From NCBI GenBank assembly GCA_021464415.1, contig JAKCWG010000387.1, positions 59,376-123,375 on the forward strand: a DNA stretch of 64,000 bases. The letters run 5' to 3'. This DNA is from Lonicera japonica (Eukaryota; Streptophyta; Magnoliopsida; Dipsacales; Caprifoliaceae). Shown here piece by piece: positions 59,926-64,000 of the stretch (position 1 is its first letter; every line of letters begins with the position of its first letter). The notes beneath the pieces are model-generated. The model made no database searches and had not been told where the DNA came from. It saw only the letters and a list, made by a program, of their open reading frames with translations. Position numbers and translations under genes: made by a program.

Positions 59926-61021
59926 TGAGGAATCCTGAGTCCATCTGAACACTCAAAGGTTTATATTTTGGAATCGAATTCTCAGAAATATCTAGAGAAA
60001 AAAAGTTGATATCCGCTAGAAGTTTTATCAATCGTATTATATTTTCTCTCTTCTATTCTTATATATCACCAGTTAATAAAAGTTTTTTCTAGTATTTAAT
60101 TATATAATTGTGTCCTTGTTTTACCGCAATTGTTTTAATTGAAGTATTCATAATGTAAACCTCTTTACAGCTGTTGTTCTGCCACTTTGTAGTTGATTGA
60201 ATAAACTAATGTGAAATTTTCGATAATCTATCATTTTCAAATAAAACAAGTTAATGAAATCCTGATAAAATCATTTGAAAAACTTGAAGAAGTTCGCTAT
60301 TTGTTATCCAGATAAAACTTACGTAGAAATTAAACTCATATACATCTTTCTTCCATATAGACTGTATTGTATTTGATACACTCTCCTCAAGAGTTTAATT
60401 TCATATCAAATCAATTCCAATAAGATACAATTTTGCTAAATTAAACGAACTAAATAATTGATATTGTTATCTAAGGGAACAATACGTACCTAATTAAATC
60501 TCAAGTTTTTAGACTAAAGATAAACTTTGACATTAGTAAAGCAGAATTGACAAAACCAATTATCGGATCACGAATACAAGGTTTTCATCCCTTTTCCTGT
60601 TTTCCCAAAATCAGGTCTTCATAAGATATTTTTGAAAGTAATAGAATATCTGTAAAAGCATCCAAGTTCTTCAACATAGAATAAACATATAAATGCCACT
60701 AGATACTGAAAGGATGGAACAGTGTTTAACTCATTCCCAGTCTGTAATATAGTTTCTGAACCCTATAAAAGCCTAGTTTCATAGATAAGCATGCAAGGAA
60801 AAGGCTTATCTCTAGCCTTCCCCTTACACAACTCTTTTGTCCATTTTCTCATAAAATATATTGGAGACTCTGAATGAACCCTCTTGTATCTAGAATAGGA
60901 TAGAGGGACACACAAAATTAATATCACCATATAGAACCAAATGAATCAACGAAACTTCTTTCAATGTTTCAGGCCCCCAAACCAGAGGTTGAGACCCGAG
61001 GCCGCATTGTGGATTCGCACA
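59926..61021 (+). mobile_element. Second Tat-like LTR copy, inverted relative to 4349-5875
   Basis: Reverse-complemented, this block follows 4349-5430 along its whole length. Shared landmarks include TGCGRCC...TCAACCTCTRGTTTGGG, GAAGAACTTGGAT, GAAAACCTTGTATT, AACTCTTGAGGAGAG and GAGAGAAAATATAATACGA. It ends CGCACA at the position matching the primer-binding-site border of the other LTR. No primer site follows, so it is a solo or truncated LTR. CATAC (59921-59925) and GATAC (61022-61026) may be a decayed TSD. It lacks about 450 bp found at the outer end of the other LTR. Confidence 0.65.
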
Positions 61022-61026
61022 GATAC

Positions 61027-63170
61027 GTGGTTGCAATTGAAAGAGGTTTTCACTGTATACTTTAATTTGATATTTGAGGTTCAGGACTAATGCTCAATTC
61101 CATTTCGGAGAGAGACATTTGTTAAAAATTGTTTATCAACAATAATTTAATAAAAATTCTTACAATGGCCTTCTTTTTTTCCTATTTAAAAAAATAGAGG
61201 CCCTAGTCTCTCATTTTACTACAAATAACAAATAAATCTTTCCCACTGTGGGATGAGACTTAAACTCTGTATTTTTTGGATCCGCTGGGCACCTTTACTT
61301 TTAGCTAACTCAATTTTACAAGTGATACATAGATACATCTGTTCATCGACTTTTGGATAATGGGCCCCGGATTCCTATGTATATGTAGGAAAAGCTTTAA
61401 CTTCATTTGTTGGGCTTTGAAAATAATATTGAAGAGTTTGAAAGAAATTCAAAATTTTTGGTAGGGAAGTTGGAAGTGAGATAAGAAGAATGTTTTAGTA
61501 GGTTCATTTATAAATATCTATATCATATACAAAAATTATTTAATTTTTTTTTTCCAAACAATATCAATATTTATTTTTTTAATTAAATTCCATCTCTAAT
61601 AAAATAAGAAATCTTTTTGATTCTAAATCTTATTTTTTGTATATTTTTATCGAATTGAAGGATCAATTGAGGATGTTCTATGGGAATGTTTTATGATTAA
61701 CTTCTTATTTTTTACTACCGCTTTCTCTAAATTAAATAAACTATTTCCGTAAATTAAAAAAAGATTATATATATAAAAAATAGTTTCCTCCAATATTCAA
61801 TCATACTTAATGAAGTAATCTAATAACTTCATCATAACTGAATTAGCTTCACTTCTTACATTTTTAAACATTATGTAAGTTATTTTCATTGTAACTTTAT
61901 GCCTTATACGTGCATCCAAATGACATGTTTTTACCAAAACATGTGAGATGACTACCAATATACTTAGAAGCATTTATATGAATATATAAAACTATAACAA
62001 TGTTAAAGGATATTAATTTTGGGTAATTGACCTTTTCGCATTCTTAAATTTTACTTCTTGTCTCATTTTGGTCACTAATATTTCATTATTTATAGTTTAA
62101 TACTTTGGTTCTCAAAGTTTGATCATCTAGCAGTTTCATCTAAAATTAGACACCTCTCTTCCATTTTTAAAAGGAAAATCCATTTTGTGGACAAAAGCTC
62201 TAAGGATTTTCCATCCAAAAAAATTGAGGTCATCCAATTTTGAATGAAAGTGTTACTTATGAAACTTTAATTACCAAAACATAAGAATGAACTCATGTTA
62301 GGGCTTTGGTGAGATCTCCGACGGTGGTCGCAGAGCACTGGGATTTCCTTTGGAGCTCTAGTAATGTTCGGTACTCCAACAATGTAAAGCCCGTATTTTT
62401 GGGAAAACAATTATTTATTTATATATTTCTTTAAATAAATATAGAGATATAATAAAGTTAGAATTTACATATTTTTTTAATTGTTGACCAATTGGCCATG
62501 ATTATTTATTTAATTTTTTTTGCTTTAATTCTTTCATCGAAAGTTTTTATTCAGTGTCTTGTTATATTCAATAAAAATTTTTCCCTTTTTGCATTTCAAC
62601 TTAGACCATTCCAATTTACATTTTAGCTAGCTTACATTCACGATCAACAACATTTATATCAATATTCTCACCATTGTGCTTCCTATGTGTATAATTATTG
62701 TTCATGCGGGATAAGGTTTGTTTATAGTCATTTCTGTGTAAAACCTTTAGCCACCAATTTCGCCTTAAAATTTCAATATTGTAGATAATTAGCACTTTTG
62801 ACCCTTAAAATTTACGTCTTTTTCTAAGGTATTCCGAAATTTTTTTTTACTGAGAAGCACACGCAACGTTTGAACTGCATCCCATGCTTATCCAAAATTA
62901 AGTTGAGGCCCAGTTAAAAAGTGGACAAAATCGTCATGGCCCCATGTGTTTTTCTTTTTAGGGGTATTATCGGTATTCTTATTATATTCATCTTATTCTC
63001 CATACCAACATCAAATAAACCTTAACTTCCAATTACTCCACAACACCCATTAATTTCCAATCTTAAAAAAATGATCACTCACTTTTTCTCTTTACTCTAT
63101 ATTTCTCTCTATATTTTCTTTTCGGTTGAGGGATTTCATATTTCTCTCTATATGTATTTGATTTCATACT
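61027..63170. other. AT-rich stretch with repeat remnants, no gene
   Basis: 61770-62020 is a fourth R1-like copy. 62090-62290 shows weak inverted pairing (TTTGGTTCTCAAAGTTT against its counterpart near 62255-62285), suggesting an old fold-back element of about 200 bp. The rest shows nothing recognisable. Confidence 0.4.
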
Positions 63171-63422
63171 TGAAGTTTACCTGCTTTTGCACTTCAATCC
63201 ATGAAGTTATAATTTGATCATAACTCTCATCCTTAAAGTTTGAATCTGATTTCACTTTAGTCCAAAACCCAGTAAACCTGTTAGACTTTTTGACGGAAAC
63301 AGGGGCAAAAGTCTAACGGTTTGCTGGGTTTTGGAATAAAGTAAAATCGGATTCAAACTTTAAGGATGGAAGTTATGCAAATTAAACTTCATGGATTGAA
63401 GTGCAAAAACGGGTAAACTTCA
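63171..63422. repeat. Fold-back (hairpin) element
   Basis: 63171-63295 is the near reverse complement of 63305-63422, starting TGAAGTTTACCTGCTTTTGC on the left and GTGCAAAAACGGGTAAACTT on the right. The arms are about 115-120 bp with few mismatches and a small loop around 63296-63304. No frame is present. Such fold-backs are non-autonomous DNA elements and may give rise to small RNAs when transcribed. Confidence 0.75.
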
Positions 63423-64000
63423 AGGGGTAAATTTTTAATTACTCGGTTTATCCATTATACATAGAGAGAGAAAGAGAAATAAACAATGGAAAAAAACTAA
63501 CACATTTTTCACTTCCAGGTTTTTTTGAAATGGAATTGTATTTTTTTTTGTCATCCCGCCTTAGCTCCGACCTTCAAAACCAATATGATTCTCCCTCTCC
63601 TACCTCTTCCTCATGTTCATTTCTTGCTCATCTGAGGCATCAACTTTGTTGGTTTAAGAAAGGAATATGAAGTAAGCTTATCTGCAACAACCCATTTAAA
63701 TTTGGGTGTATTTCCACCAACTTGAAGATAGAGCTTCAAAGCATTCTTCAAATTAGGGTTTTGATTCTTCAAATTGGGGTGTATTTCCACCAACACGTCA
63801 TCATCATCATCATTGTTCTTCTTCTTCTTCTTCTTCTTCTTCTTCGAATTCGGAGTTTTGAGATTTATAAATCCTCCCAATTGAGAGCTCCACCCATCTC
63901 ATTTTTGCTTTTGATTAGTCTTGTATTTCTTTTTAGATTAGGGTTTTGAGTAATTATAAATTATGATTCATTTTGATGTTGGTTTGGGGAAGAAGATTAA
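63423..64000. other. Window end, AT-rich with a CTT microsatellite
   Basis: A short direct repeat (TTCAAATTRGGGTTTTGAT-like, 63745-63780) precedes an (ATC)n/(TTC)n run at 63796-63844. Frames here are translated microsatellite. No gene is supported. Confidence 0.4.

Overview
The window looks like repeat-dominated nuclear DNA of a flowering plant, most likely a eudicot. It is AT-rich, has GT-AG introns and plant-type LTR retrotransposons, and contains one recognisable plant cell-wall gene, a pectin methylesterase. I cannot name the species. Nearly every coding stretch belongs to a transposable element or to a host gene broken by one. I saw no rRNA or tRNA gene and no CRISPR array.

Layout, left to right. 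1.85-5.88 kb: a decayed Tat/Ogre-like Ty3/Gypsy element on the minus strand (gag, primer-binding site, 5' LTR). 6.48-7.51 kb: a 5'-truncated LINE with an 18-bp target-site duplication (TSD) and a poly-A tail, inserted in an older dispersed repeat. 8.56-18.91 kb: a complete but dead Athila-like Gypsy element (Athila-1) with two LTRs, a tRNA-Asp primer-binding site, a polypurine tract and a 5-bp TSD. 20.6-21.36 kb: a CACTA-type terminus with a ladder of subterminal repeats. 22.38-22.49 kb: a possible orphan exon encoding a membrane segment. 23.6-29.4 kb: a type-I pectin methylesterase gene on the minus strand, whose last exon is split by a 3.2-kb hAT transposon (8-bp TSD) with an open transposase frame. 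29.76-30.52 kb: a minisatellite of about 15 palindromic units. 32.1-44.2 kb: a second, much younger Athila-like element (Athila-2) in a rearranged setting. Its LTRs differ at one site that I saw. Left of its 3' LTR lie an extra partial gag copy, an 86-bp fold-back and a diverged copy of the sequence right of the element. 49.9-50.7 kb: a non-autonomous element with long terminal inverted repeats. 53.46-59.04 kb: a decayed PIF/Harbinger-type locus (Myb/SANT-like ORF1 split by a solo LTR, DDE transposase remnant, GRF-type zinc-finger remnant). 59.93-61.02 kb: a second copy of the Tat-like LTR in inverted orientation. 63.17-63.42 kb: a fold-back hairpin.

How the parts relate. Transposons here have landed in older transposons and in one host gene, so relative ages can be read from the nesting. 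The hAT insertion removes the C-terminus of the pectin methylesterase but leaves its five signature motifs. Athila-2 is recent by its LTRs, yet its pol has a nonsense codon inside integrase plus a frameshift, so it probably moved with proteins made by another copy. The most unusual structures are the fold-back with an apparent empty site beside Athila-2 and the palindromic minisatellite. The first may be a true template-switch rearrangement or an assembly join of two haplotypes; sequence alone cannot decide.
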